The notes: generated by a model from the letters alone, not told the origin. A stretch of 64,000 nucleotides of DNA from Candidatus Poseidoniia archaeon (GCA_030748895.1 JASMLC010000002.1:1-64000); one strand, 5' to 3'. Positions 17,578-25,416 are shown, counted from the first letter of the stretch. Numbers and translations are program-made.

Positions 17578-20016
17578 ATGGTACAACCCCAGCGATACGG
17601 CAGCATCCGCGAATTCCTCGACAATCTGCCGCGCCAGCCCTGCATCTGGCAGCCGGAGAACCAGAACATCTGCGTCACCTGCCTGCGCATCAACGAGCCG
17701 GTCGCGCGAGTCTGCTCGGTCTGGACTCAGGCACTCGGCGACGCGCCGCTGGAAGAGCTTGATTTCGAGGAGGAAATGCGCTCGCTCCCGGCGGTCGAGA
17801 AGGTCGCCGAAAGCCCCGCCACACCGGGGCTGGTCGAGATAGACGTCGTCGGCGACTGGGACATGGAGCCGGCCACGGCCGCCCCCGTCGCGGCAGAGCC
17901 GGTCGTGGCCGAGCCCGCTGCCGAGCCATCCATCGCGGTAGTCGATATTGATACGGTCTCGCCGACAGAGCCTGCGGCTGCCGAAGAGCCCGCTGCGGAA
18001 GAGGCGGAGCCGGCGGAAGCTGGAGACGCGGAGGAGGACGAGCCGGTTGAGGTCGAAGCTGTCGCAGCCGAGGCGGTTGAAGTGGTTGAAGACGACGATA
18101 CCGAGGCGGTCGCAGCCGCGGCAGCTCCCGTCGAGGAAAGCGAAGCTGGCGATGCTGAAGCTGGTGAAGATGCTGCGGTCCCGGAAGCGGTCGAAGTCGA
18201 AGCGGCGGAAGCCGACGAGGAAGTTGCGGAAGCCGCGCCGGCCGAGACCGACGCGGCTTCTGCCGACGCGCCGCCTGCGGGCACGTGGGGCAGCCGCCTG
18301 AAGTTCTGGGGCGGCGCTGCGGATGCCCCGGATGACGATACCGGTGACGAGCCTGTCGATGATACTGGCGAGCCTGCGGAGGATGCCGACGAACCCGCGC
18401 CTGCGGAAGATGCCGACGAACCCGCGCCTGCGGAGGAGGCCGACGAACCCGCGCCTGCGGAGGAGGCCGACGCCGAGGACGAATCCGAGGAGGAGCTGCC
18501 GACGGAGCCGGAGTCCGAAGCGCTACCCTCTGCCCCTTCGGACGCGCCGTTCGCCGTCGGTGAGGTGGTGAACCACGGCGTCTACGGTGGCGGCACGGTG
18601 CGCGAGTGCATCATGACCGGGAACCAGTGGTCGGTGCACATCGATTTCAACACTGGCCCCCGCACCATCCTGAGCCATTTCCTCGAAGGCAAAAGCGACG
18701 CTGAGGAGCTCGAACCGGCCGACGATTCGACTTGGGGTCGCGTCGGTGCTGGCCCGGAACCGGAGGACGCGCCCGAATCCCCGTCAGGCGACGATACGGT
18801 GGCCGGTGAGGACGAGGATGCTGGCGATGACGGCGATGAATCTCCGCCGGCCGCCGAACCCGTAGTGGAAGCTGCCGAGCCCGTAGAGGTGGAGGCAGTG
18901 GCTGTTGAAGCGGTCGCGGAGCCAGACGCGGAAGTCGCGCCGGTTGAAGTGGAGGCAGTAGAGGTCGCTGAGGAGGAAGCGGCTGAAGCGGAACCGGCCG
19001 AAGCCGAGTCGGTGGAGGCTGTGGCCGTCGAAGCGGTCGCGGAGCCCGAGCCCGAGCCGGAACCCGAGCCCGCCGTGGCCGAACCGATTGAAGTTGATGC
19101 GGAACCAGAGGCCGAAGCTGAGGAGGCTGAAGCCGTAACCGAGCCGGTCGTGGAGGAGGCGCCGGCCAACGATGCCGTCGAAGTTACTGAGGCGGAACCG
19201 GAGCCGGAGCCTGAGGCGAGCGAGGCCGAGCCCGAAGCGGCCGCTGACGCCGCTGCCGAGGTAGTCGAGGTTGAGGCTACTGATACTGCCGAGGCCGCCG
19301 ACGATGCTGTTGAAGCTGCCGAAACTGAAGTAGCCGAGCCGATTGAAGCCGAAGCGGAACCGCTCGCGGCCGAGCCCGAGCCCGAAACGCCCGAGCTCGA
19401 GGCGTCCGCGGAGGCAGCTTCCGGCGAGAATCCATTCCAGCCGGGAGTGGAGGTGCATCACGAGTTCTTCGGGACTGGCGTCGTGCAGGAGAGCCGGCCC
19501 AAGGACGAGCACTGGCGGCTCGAGGTGGAGTTCAGCGACGGGGCGCAGCGGACGCTGCTCTCGTCATTCGTCACGCTGCCCGGGGAAGAGGCCGACGCGG
19601 AAGCTGCCGAGCCGGAGACGCCGGTGACGGCGGAGGAGCCGGAGGAAGCAGAGCCCGCCGAGGTCGCGCCGACAGTGACAGAGGAAGCGGAAGCAGAGCC
19701 GGAGCCCGAGCCGGAGCCCGAGCCAGCGGAAGTTGAACCTGAACCCGAACCGGAGCCCGTAGTAGCTGCGCCTGCCGATGCCGAGCCGGTCGCGGAGGCG
19801 CCGACGCCCGTCGAGCCAGTAATCATCGAGGCCGAGATGGTTGACGAGCCTCCCGTCGCAACGCCGGTCATCGAGCCGCAGGCGGTTCCGGAGGCCGACG
19901 ACGAGGTGCCGCTGCTGGCGGAGCCGGTGGTGGTCGACTTGGGCGACCCCGGCGAGGAGAGCGACCCCGAGGTCTCGGCTGTCGGCTCGCTCGAGGCGAA
20001 GCGGCGCAAAGGGTAA
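17578..20016 (+). CDS. Large acidic low-complexity protein with two Tudor-like modules
   Basis: 812 residues. The N-terminus (about 1-60) has four Cys in CIWQPENQNICVTCLRI and VCSVW, possibly a zinc-binding site. The bulk is Glu/Ala/Pro/Val-rich and extremely acidic. Two related modules of about 50 residues stand out, FAVGEVVNHGVYGGGTVRE near 320-370 and FQPGVEVHHEFFGTGVVQE near 620-670, each ending in an aromatic F(or L)xxF pattern; both resemble the SH3/Tudor-like C-terminal domain of UvrD/PcrA helicases. That domain binds proteins such as RNA polymerase. The C-terminus is basic (AKRRKG). Function is unknown; the layout suggests a disordered scaffold carrying two binding modules. Confidence 0.7.
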   Translation: MVQPQRYGSIREFLDNLPRQPCIWQPENQNICVTCLRINEPVARVCSVWTQALGDAPLEELDFEEEMRSLPAVEKVAESPATPGLVEIDVVGDWDMEPATAAPVAAEPVVAEPAAEPSIAVVDIDTVSPTEPAAAEEPAAEEAEPAEAGDAEEDEPVEVEAVAAEAVEVVEDDDTEAVAAAAAPVEESEAGDAEAGEDAAVPEAVEVEAAEADEEVAEAAPAETDAASADAPPAGTWGSRLKFWGGAADAPDDDTGDEPVDDTGEPAEDADEPAPAEDADEPAPAEEADEPAPAEEADAEDESEEELPTEPESEALPSAPSDAPFAVGEVVNHGVYGGGTVRECIMTGNQWSVHIDFNTGPRTILSHFLEGKSDAEELEPADDSTWGRVGAGPEPEDAPESPSGDDTVAGEDEDAGDDGDESPPAAEPVVEAAEPVEVEAVAVEAVAEPDAEVAPVEVEAVEVAEEEAAEAEPAEAESVEAVAVEAVAEPEPEPEPEPAVAEPIEVDAEPEAEAEEAEAVTEPVVEEAPANDAVEVTEAEPEPEPEASEAEPEAAADAAAEVVEVEATDTAEAADDAVEAAETEVAEPIEAEAEPLAAEPEPETPELEASAEAASGENPFQPGVEVHHEFFGTGVVQESRPKDEHWRLEVEFSDGAQRTLLSSFVTLPGEEADAEAAEPETPVTAEEPEEAEPAEVAPTVTEEAEAEPEPEPEPEPAEVEPEPEPEPVVAAPADAEPVAEAPTPVEPVIIEAEMVDEPPVATPVIEPQAVPEADDEVPLLAEPVVVDLGDPGEESDPEVSAVGSLEAKRRKG
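18382..18471 (+). repeat. In-frame 27-bp tandem repeat
   Basis: Three nearly identical 27-bp units at 18382-18408, 18409-18435 and 18436-18462 plus a partial fourth encode DADEPAPAE-type nonapeptides within the acidic linker. The near-identity at the DNA level indicates recent slippage or unequal exchange. Confidence 0.85.
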
Positions 20017-20044
20017 ATCCCCTGCGCAGCCGTGCCGCGGCCGT

Positions 20045-20120
20045 AGCCCCGTAGTGTAGCGGTCCATCATACGTGGCTCTGGACCACGTGACCCTGGTTC
20101 AAATCCGGGCGGGGCTACCA
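20045..20120 (+). tRNA. tRNA-Gln (anticodon CTG)
   Basis: Acceptor AGCCCCG (20045-20051) pairs fully with CGGGGCT (20110-20116), discriminator A, and an encoded CCA at 20118-20120. The anticodon stem is CGTGG/CCACG with loop CTCTGGA, giving CTG. The T arm is CCTGG, TTCAAAT, CCGGG. No intron. A short T run (CTTTTG) follows and may terminate transcription. Confidence 0.95.
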
Positions 20121-20212
20121 CTTTTGCCCGTAACCTTGTGCTTAGTAAAATAGGAAATATTCGGCTTGCGAAGCTGGCGTTACCGTTTTTCACCGTGCTC
20201 TAGTAGCGCGCC

Positions 20213-20389
20213 ATGGACCCTTGGCGCTTGCTGTTCGGCGTGCTGCTGCTGGCGACGCTGGCGACCGGCTGGACTGCGTGGGTTGCGCGGCACGCCTGGC
20301 GGGACCGCGAGCGGACGCTGCGCTGGTCGGCCGCGTCGGGCGGCTGCGCGCTGGCGATGATGCTGATGGTGGCGCTGGAGAAGGTGTGA
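20213..20389 (+). CDS. 58-residue two-helix membrane protein
   Basis: MDPWRLLFGVLLLATLATGW is one hydrophobic helix; a basic loop (WVARHAWRDRERTLRW) and a second helix (GGCALAMMLMVALE) follow. Codon use is like that of the neighbours. The TGA at 20387-20389 overlaps the GTG of the next gene (GTGA), so it appears to head a tightly coupled string of small genes ending in dph2. No family is recognised. Confidence 0.6.
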   Translation: MDPWRLLFGVLLLATLATGWTAWVARHAWRDRERTLRWSAASGGCALAMMLMVALEKV

Positions 20390-20742
20390 GCGGTCCCGTT
20401 CCTTCGGCGGCGGTGCTGAACGCGCGGCCGCTGCGCAACGAGGAGAGTGCGAGCTGGGAGCTGGAGGATGGCTTGGCAGTCATCACCCACGCCAAGGAGT
20501 TCTCGCGGCTCGAAGGGTGGGTGCGCGACCGCATCGGCGGGCCGGGGGAGCTGCGGCGGCCGCTCGACCGCTTCACCACCTTCCTGTGGCTGAAGTGCGA
20601 CGGCGCGCACACGGTCGCCGGTCTGGTTGCGGCGCTCGAGGCGGAGTTTGGCGAGGAGGCGGCCCCCGCCGCGGAACGGGTGCAGAAGTGGCTGCAGCGG
20701 ATGCTCGAGCTGGGGCTGCTGCGGCTGGAGTCTGGAAAATGA
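20386..20742 (+). CDS. PqqD-like small protein
   Basis: 118 residues. From about residue 10 it reads NARPLRNEESASWELEDG, and later LDRFTTFLWLKCDGAHTV and AERVQKWLQRMLELGLLRL, the winged-helix pattern of PqqD-type peptide chaperones (RiPP recognition elements). Those normally hand a precursor peptide to a radical SAM enzyme, which is absent here. GTG 20386 overlaps the preceding stop, and its own TGA overlaps the next ATG, so it is translationally coupled on both sides. In this setting it may instead bind a membrane or zinc-ribbon partner. Confidence 0.6.
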   Translation: MSGPVPSAAVLNARPLRNEESASWELEDGLAVITHAKEFSRLEGWVRDRIGGPGELRRPLDRFTTFLWLKCDGAHTVAGLVAALEAEFGEEAAPAAERVQKWLQRMLELGLLRLESGK

Positions 20743-20879
20743 GGGTGCTGCGCTGCCCCGACTGCGGCTCGACCGATATTGACTACGAGGCGGGGCTGGT
20801 CACCGGCAGTAAATACCGCTGCCAGAAATGCGGTTACATGGGGGCGCTGGTAATCGAGGAGGAAATCCCGGATGGCTGA
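20739..20879 (+). CDS. 46-residue zinc-ribbon protein
   Basis: MRVLRCPDCGSTDIDYEAGL followed by KYRCQKCGYMGALVIEEE: two CxxC knuckles, CPDC and CQKC, 22 residues apart, form a complete zinc ribbon with almost nothing else. ATG 20739 overlaps the PqqD-like stop (ATGA), and its 3' end overlaps the dph2 start by 8 nt. Similar minimal ribbons occur widely in archaea without assigned function. Confidence 0.75.
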   Translation: MRVLRCPDCGSTDIDYEAGLVTGSKYRCQKCGYMGALVIEEEIPDG

Positions 20880-21876
20880 ACCGCGCTTCGATTGGGAGAG
20901 CGGCATCGACGCGCTGGCGCCGCATCTTTCCGGCGCGAAGCGCATCGGGCTGCAGGTTCCCGAGGGGCTGCGCCCGCGCGCGCCTGACATCGTAGCGCGG
21001 CTGGCGCAGCTGAGCGGCGCAGAGGTGCTGTTGTGGGGCGACCCCACCTTCGGCGCCTGCGACCTGGCCGACCGCCCGCTCTCGGAAGTGGGCGTCGACG
21101 CGCTGGTGCATCTCGGCCACCTGCCGATGCCGTATCACGCCGACTGCTATGCGGTGCCGGTGCACTTCGTCCCGGTGCAGCACATCGGCGCGCTCGTGCT
21201 CCCCCGCAAGGCCATCGCCCGACTGCACGAGCTGCTGCCAGAGGCCATCGGTGTCGTTACGACCGCGCAGCACTTGCACTTGCTCGGGGAGCTGCAGGAG
21301 CGGCTCGCCACGGCGGGCTTCGCGCCCGAGGTGGGCGAAGGCGGCCCGCGGCTAGCGGCGCCGGGGCAGCTGCTCGGCTGCAACTCGGCGGCGGCGCGCA
21401 CGCTTGACGTTCCCGGCTATCTCTATCTTGGCACCGGCATCTTCCACCCGCTGACCGTCGCGCTCTCGACCGGCAAGCCGGTGGTGTGCCTTGACCCGCA
21501 CAGCGGTGCGGTGACGGCGGCGGACGCCGATCGCTTCCTGCGGCAGCGCTACGCGGCGATTGTCGCGGGTGGGCGGGCGCAGCGCTGGGCGGTGATGTTC
21601 TCGACGCAAATCGGCCAGGAGCGGCTGGCGCTGGCGGAGCGCCTGGCGGGGGAGCTGCGCGACGCGGGCCACGAAGCGCTGCTCATCGGCGGCATCCACC
21701 AGTCCGAAGGCCAGCTCGCGGGGCTTGGCATCGGCGCGGCGGTGATTACCGCCTGCCCGCGGGTCGCCATCGAGGATGGCCCGACGTGGAGCATCCCACT
21801 ACTGACGGTGCCGGAGCTGCAAATCCTGCTCGGAAGGCGCGAGTCGGAGCCATATCCCTTCGATGAATTCCCGTAA
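20872..21876 (+). CDS. dph2: Diphthamide biosynthesis radical enzyme Dph2
   Basis: 334 residues. Archaeal Dph2 is a homodimeric [4Fe-4S] enzyme that generates a 3-amino-3-carboxypropyl radical from SAM and modifies a histidine of elongation factor 2. The three cluster cysteines are visible, one per domain: FGACDLAD near 60, LLGCNSAA near 170 and ITACPRVAIEDG near 290. It also has LQVPEGL and VHLGHLPMP. The start ATG 20872 lies within the end of the zinc-ribbon gene, which indicates coupling. Confidence 0.93.
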   Translation: MAEPRFDWESGIDALAPHLSGAKRIGLQVPEGLRPRAPDIVARLAQLSGAEVLLWGDPTFGACDLADRPLSEVGVDALVHLGHLPMPYHADCYAVPVHFVPVQHIGALVLPRKAIARLHELLPEAIGVVTTAQHLHLLGELQERLATAGFAPEVGEGGPRLAAPGQLLGCNSAAARTLDVPGYLYLGTGIFHPLTVALSTGKPVVCLDPHSGAVTAADADRFLRQRYAAIVAGGRAQRWAVMFSTQIGQERLALAERLAGELRDAGHEALLIGGIHQSEGQLAGLGIGAAVITACPRVAIEDGPTWSIPLLTVPELQILLGRRESEPYPFDEFP

Positions 21877-21883
21877 CGCCAAT

Positions 21884-21892
21884 CTCTTAAAG
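21884..21892 (+). promoter_or_regulatory. TATA-like box for the TBP gene
   Basis: TCTTAAAGT is centred about 27 nt before ATG 21915, downstream of the dph2 stop. Confidence 0.5.
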
Positions 21893-21914
21893 TGGGAGCA
21901 GGACTCGCCGGCCG

Positions 21915-22466
21915 ATGGCTGCGCTGCAAGTCGAGAACGTTATCGCCTCCTCGAGCCTCGGCAAGGAGGTTGAACTGGTGCGGCTCGGGAGCGAGCTGGA
22001 GCACGCCCAGTATACCCGCGGGCTGACTCCTTCCGTGATTGTTGACCTTGACGGCGACGGCGCTGGCGGGCGTACCGGACTGGTGTTCGGCAGCGGCAAG
22101 CTCTACGTCACGGGCGTCGAGGACCTGACTGCCGGCCGCGAGGCGGTCACGCAGCTCCGCAAGGCCATCAAGGCGCTTGACCCCAAGGTGAGCCTGCGCA
22201 AGGGCGTCAAGCTGGAGAATATGGTGACGCGCGCCGACTTGGGTACGACGCTCGACCTGGCCGCAATCGCGGCGGCTGTCCCCGCTGCCGACTACGACCC
22301 GGCCCGCTTCACGGGGGTGGTGATGCGGCTCGACGAACCTTCCGCCAGTTTCATCCTCTTCCGCTCCGGCATCGTGGTTGTAACCGACGTCAGCAGCGAA
22401 ACTCGTGCCCGCAGCGCACTGAAGGCGCTCAACAAGTTCCTGCATGCGGCGTCACTGATTGGGTAA
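21915..22466 (+). CDS. Divergent TATA-binding protein (TBP)
   Basis: 183 residues made of two TBP repeats. Repeat 2 is canonical: LENMVTRADLG, YDPARFTGVVMRL with Phe132, and LFRSGIVVVTD with Phe149. Repeat 1 is degenerate: VENVIASSSLG and LVFGSGKLYVTG with Phe58 are kept, but the segment matching FPGLVYR reads GLTPSVIVDL, so one of the four DNA-kinking phenylalanines is absent and a Gly/Asp-rich turn replaces the usual loop. It should bind TATA boxes with TFB, but DNA contact by the first repeat may differ. Confidence 0.85.
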   Translation: MAALQVENVIASSSLGKEVELVRLGSELEHAQYTRGLTPSVIVDLDGDGAGGRTGLVFGSGKLYVTGVEDLTAGREAVTQLRKAIKALDPKVSLRKGVKLENMVTRADLGTTLDLAAIAAAVPAADYDPARFTGVVMRLDEPSASFILFRSGIVVVTDVSSETRARSALKALNKFLHAASLIG

Positions 22467-22467
22467 A

Positions 22468-23412
22468 GTGGGTGGTAATGCTGGTGACACGCGAATCGCA
22501 CAGCTGGCCAGCGCCATTGAGCAGGCGGTCGCTTCCGCAACGAGCGGCCCCGCGACGGTCGCGTTTTCGGGTGGCGTCGACTCCTCGCTGGTCGCAATGC
22601 TGGCGTCGCGCCATGCCGAAGTGGAGCTGCTGGTGGTTGGCACGCCGGGCGCGCACGACCTCGCCGCGGCGGAGGAATCGGCAGCGCTGCTTAATTTAAA
22701 TATTCGTCGCCTTGAGATTTCTCCCACGCAAATGGTCGCCGCTAGCCAGGAACTGGCCGCGACGCTGAGGCTTTCGCAGCAGGAAGTCGAGTTCCTGCTC
22801 CCCTTCTGGCTGGTCGCCCGCGAGGCGACCCACCCGTGTCTGCTCTGCGGTCAGGGCGCCGACGAACTTTTTGGCGGCTACGACCGCTTCCGGCGCCCCG
22901 GCGCGACCCCCGACCTCGCCGTGGAGGTGGCAGACTTGCAGGCGCGGCTGACGCAGCGCGAAGAAATCATCACGCGCCACTTCGACCGCGAGGTGGCGTG
23001 CCCGTATCTCGACGCGCGCGTCATCGCCGCCGCTGAAGCGTTCCCGCAGGCGGAGCGCATCGCCGCGCCCGGCAAGGCGCCGTTGCGCGCGGCCGCCACA
23101 ACGCTGGGATTGCCGGCGCCAGTCGCGCAGCGGCCGAAGAAGGCAGCGCAATACGGCAGCGGCGCGCAGAAGGCGATTCGTGGCGCGCAGCAGCAGCGGC
23201 TGAGGCTGACGCTGCGCTTCTCCTCCGCGGCGGTCGCCGCGGCGGTCGCTGCCGCGACCGGTCCCGACAACGCGGGCTGGGTGACGCTCGAACGCGACGG
23301 CGCGACGCTTGCGGTGCGCATCGTCGCCGCCAGCGTCGGGAGCCTGCGCGAGGCGGCCGAGGACTTCCTGGCGTGCGCCTCGCTCGCCGCCCGCGTGGCC
23401 GAAAAGGACTAG
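22468..23412 (+). CDS. Asparagine-synthase-like ATP pyrophosphatase (synthase domain only)
   Basis: About 314 residues. PP-loop FSGGVDSSLVAM near 32-43 and LLCGQGADELFGGYDRF are diagnostic of the AsnB C-terminal domain. The glutaminase domain is missing, so the nitrogen source would be ammonia or a partner protein; alternatively it adenylates another substrate. A TTG at 22459 overlaps the TBP stop, while GTG 22468 lies just after it; I use the GTG. It is probably in one transcript with TBP. Many archaea carry stand-alone proteins of this type. Confidence 0.75.
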   Translation: MGGNAGDTRIAQLASAIEQAVASATSGPATVAFSGGVDSSLVAMLASRHAEVELLVVGTPGAHDLAAAEESAALLNLNIRRLEISPTQMVAASQELAATLRLSQQEVEFLLPFWLVAREATHPCLLCGQGADELFGGYDRFRRPGATPDLAVEVADLQARLTQREEIITRHFDREVACPYLDARVIAAAEAFPQAERIAAPGKAPLRAAATTLGLPAPVAQRPKKAAQYGSGAQKAIRGAQQQRLRLTLRFSSAAVAAAVAAATGPDNAGWVTLERDGATLAVRIVAASVGSLREAAEDFLACASLAARVAEKD

Positions 23413-23434
23413 GCGCGGCCGCTGCTGGGTCGCT

Positions 23435-23823
23435 ATGCAGGACCCCTACCCCGCGGGGCGACCGTTCCCGCCGCCCGTCGTGGCGTTGTCAGCGCTGGCC
23501 GCCGGCTTCGCGCTGGAGCACTACCAGCCGGCGCCGCTCGGGCTGGGGCTGGCCGGTTTCGCCGCTGGCGCGCTTATCGTCGGGGGCAGCGTGCTGCTGG
23601 CCATGTGGGCCGTGCTCACTTTCCGGCGAGCCGGAATCAGCGTCGATTTCCGCAGGGACACCCTCCAGCTGGTCGTCGCGACAGCGGCTGGTTCCTCGCG
23701 ACGGGCGCGGCGCTGGTGACAATCCTCGACCGCTTCACCATCCGGCGCGAGGAGGAGCTGCTGGTCGCGCTCTTCGGCGACGCCTACGAGCGCTACCGGC
23801 AGTGTGTGCGCCGCTGGCTCTGA
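23435..23823 (+). pseudogene. Frameshifted, internally deleted isoprenylcysteine methyltransferase-like gene
   Basis: The first frame from ATG 23435 encodes PPPVVALSALAAGFALEHY, two membrane helices and LTFRRAGISVDF, the usual N-terminal half of ICMT/phospholipid methyltransferase-like proteins, and runs to a stop at 23719. A different frame in 23690-23823 encodes DRFTIRREEELLVALFGDAY and RYRQCVRRWL, the family's C-terminus. The intervening SAM-binding segment (normally a SxxPxY-type region with a helix) is missing. A frameshift plus deletion therefore inactivates the gene unless the assembly is wrong here. Confidence 0.7.
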
Positions 23824-23836
23824 CTGCGCCGGCAAC

Positions 23837-23845
23837 GCCTAAACC
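23837..23845 (+). promoter_or_regulatory. TATA-like box for the MazG-like gene
   Basis: GCCTAAACC is centred about 24 nt before ATG 23865. Confidence 0.45.
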
Positions 23846-23864
23846 GCACCGCGGCTCGGGAGCC

Positions 23865-24197
23865 ATGTCGCAAAGCTTTGCGCAGATGCTCGATCGCGTG
23901 CGCGCCTTCCACGAGAAGCACGATTTTGCCGGGAACAACGGCCACGACATGGCGTACCGGCTGCTGCTGACGATGGAAGAGGTGGGCGAGCTGGCCGAGT
24001 GCATCACCAAGGGCAAGCCACAGGCGGACCGCGCGGAGGAGTTGGCCGACCTGCTTATCCTGACGTTCGGCCACGCCATCGCGATGGACGTGGACCTGGA
24101 GGCGGCGTTCGACGCCAAACTCGCCGAAGTCATGGAGCGCCCCGCTATCCGGGGCGATCTCGGCGTGCGGGTGACGCGTTATGAGCCTCCTGCCTGA
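23865..24197 (+). CDS. MazG-like nucleotide pyrophosphohydrolase
   Basis: 110 residues of the all-alpha NTP pyrophosphatase superfamily. LTMEEVGELAECI supplies the ExxE metal-binding pair, and RAEELADLLILTFGHA the second ExxD pair. Such enzymes hydrolyse NTPs to NMP and pyrophosphate and may clear non-canonical nucleotides. Length suits a single-domain MazG or dCTPase-like protein. The start at ATG 23865 is supported by the TATA box at 23837-23845. Confidence 0.82.
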   Translation: MSQSFAQMLDRVRAFHEKHDFAGNNGHDMAYRLLLTMEEVGELAECITKGKPQADRAEELADLLILTFGHAIAMDVDLEAAFDAKLAEVMERPAIRGDLGVRVTRYEPPA

Positions 24198-24209
24198 ATT
24201 CGGCAAACA

Positions 24210-24219
24210 CTAAATATTG
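24210..24219 (+). promoter_or_regulatory. TATA box for citrate synthase
   Basis: CTAAATATTG is centred about 24 nt before GTG 24238 and decides that start over the open frame from 24217. Confidence 0.55.
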
Positions 24220-24237
24220 CACTGCCGTACGCCGGCC

Positions 24238-25380
24238 GTGGCCTCCCGCAGCGAAGCTAGCACTGCCCTCCCCGAGCCGACCAAAGGTCTGTCGGGAATC
24301 GTCGCCGCCGACACGACGCTCAGTTTTATCGACGGCGAAAAGGGCCTCCTGAAATACTGCGGCTACGGCATCGACGACCTCGCCACCAGTTCCAGTTTCG
24401 AGGAGGTGGTCTGCCTGCTCTATGACCGCGGGCTCCCTTCGGCGGAGCGACTGGCTGACATGCGTGCACGCATCGGCGCCGCCCGTGTGCTGCCTCCCGA
24501 GGTGAAGCAGGTTATCGAGCAGCTCGCCGGGCGCACATCGCCGATGAGCACGCTGCGCACCGTCGTCTCGGCGCTGGGCCACTACGAGTCAAACGTGAAG
24601 CTGAAGGAGCTGCCGCCCAAGGCGCTGCGGCTGGTGGGGCAGATTGCGGCCGCGGTGGCGATGATTCACCGCCTGCGCGAAGGGCTGGCGCCAATCGAGG
24701 CCGACCCCGAACGGGGGCACGCGGCCGATTTCCTGCACATGCTGCTCGGCAGCGAACCGACCGAAACACAGGCTAAGGCGCTCGATCTCTACCTCATCCT
24801 GCTCGCCGACCACGGCTTCAACGCCTCCACCTTCTCCGGGCGCGTCACTGCCGGCACGCTGGCGAACCTCCACTCGGCGATTACCTCCTCGGTCGGGACG
24901 CTCAGCGGCCCACTGCATGGCGGCGCCAACGAGAAGGCGATGGAGATGATAATCAAAATCGGCTCGCCCGACGCCGCCGCCGAATGGGTGGTGGAGAAGA
25001 TTGCGGCGAAGCAGCGCATCATGGGCTTCGGCCACCGCGTCTACAAGGTTGATGACCCGCGCGCGCCGCACCTGAAGGCGTCGTCGCACGCGCTGTGGGA
25101 AGAGCGGGGCGACACGACGCTCTTCGACACCAGCGTCGCCATCGAGAAGGCGGTCAAGGCGGCGAAGCCGCTCATCACCAATGTCGACTTCTACTCAGCG
25201 ACACTGCTCTACGGGCTCGACATTCCTACGGACCTGTTCACGCCGCTCTTCGCGATGTCGCGTGTAGCTGGCTGGACCGCGCACGTGCTCGAGCAGTATG
25301 GCGACAACCGGCTGATTCGCCCCCGCGCGCGCTACGTCGGCAAGGCCGACCGCACTTACGTCCCGCTCAAACAGCGCTGA
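24238..25380 (+). CDS. gltA: Citrate synthase
   Basis: 380 residues, the size of archaeal and Gram-positive citrate synthases. It condenses acetyl-CoA and oxaloacetate at the entry of the TCA cycle. Catalytic features are present: His in GPLHGGANEKAMEM, His in GFGHRVYKVDDPRA, and Asp in TNVDFYSATLLYGLDIP. The N-terminus GLSGIVAADTTLSFIDGE is typical. A methylcitrate synthase activity cannot be excluded from sequence. The GTG start is chosen from the TATA spacing. Confidence 0.93.
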   Translation: MASRSEASTALPEPTKGLSGIVAADTTLSFIDGEKGLLKYCGYGIDDLATSSSFEEVVCLLYDRGLPSAERLADMRARIGAARVLPPEVKQVIEQLAGRTSPMSTLRTVVSALGHYESNVKLKELPPKALRLVGQIAAAVAMIHRLREGLAPIEADPERGHAADFLHMLLGSEPTETQAKALDLYLILLADHGFNASTFSGRVTAGTLANLHSAITSSVGTLSGPLHGGANEKAMEMIIKIGSPDAAAEWVVEKIAAKQRIMGFGHRVYKVDDPRAPHLKASSHALWEERGDTTLFDTSVAIEKAVKAAKPLITNVDFYSATLLYGLDIPTDLFTPLFAMSRVAGWTAHVLEQYGDNRLIRPRARYVGKADRTYVPLKQR

Positions 25381-25416
25381 ACCGCAAACGGTTTTGGCGG
25401 CCGCTGCTGCCCCAGC

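Noticed and set aside
17498-17842. 114-codon Arg/Ser-rich ORF starting just upstream of the acidic protein
   Set aside because: Begins near the promoter but soon becomes a shadow of the acidic gene; kept only as a note on that gene's start.
18382-18471. CRISPR-like repeat
   Set aside because: Units are contiguous, in frame and encode DADEPAPAE; there are no spacers. No CRISPR array or cas gene was seen anywhere in the window.
20386-20742. A complete RiPP biosynthesis cluster around the PqqD-like gene
   Set aside because: No radical SAM maturase, protease or precursor-like leader peptide is nearby, so only the PqqD-like domain is claimed.
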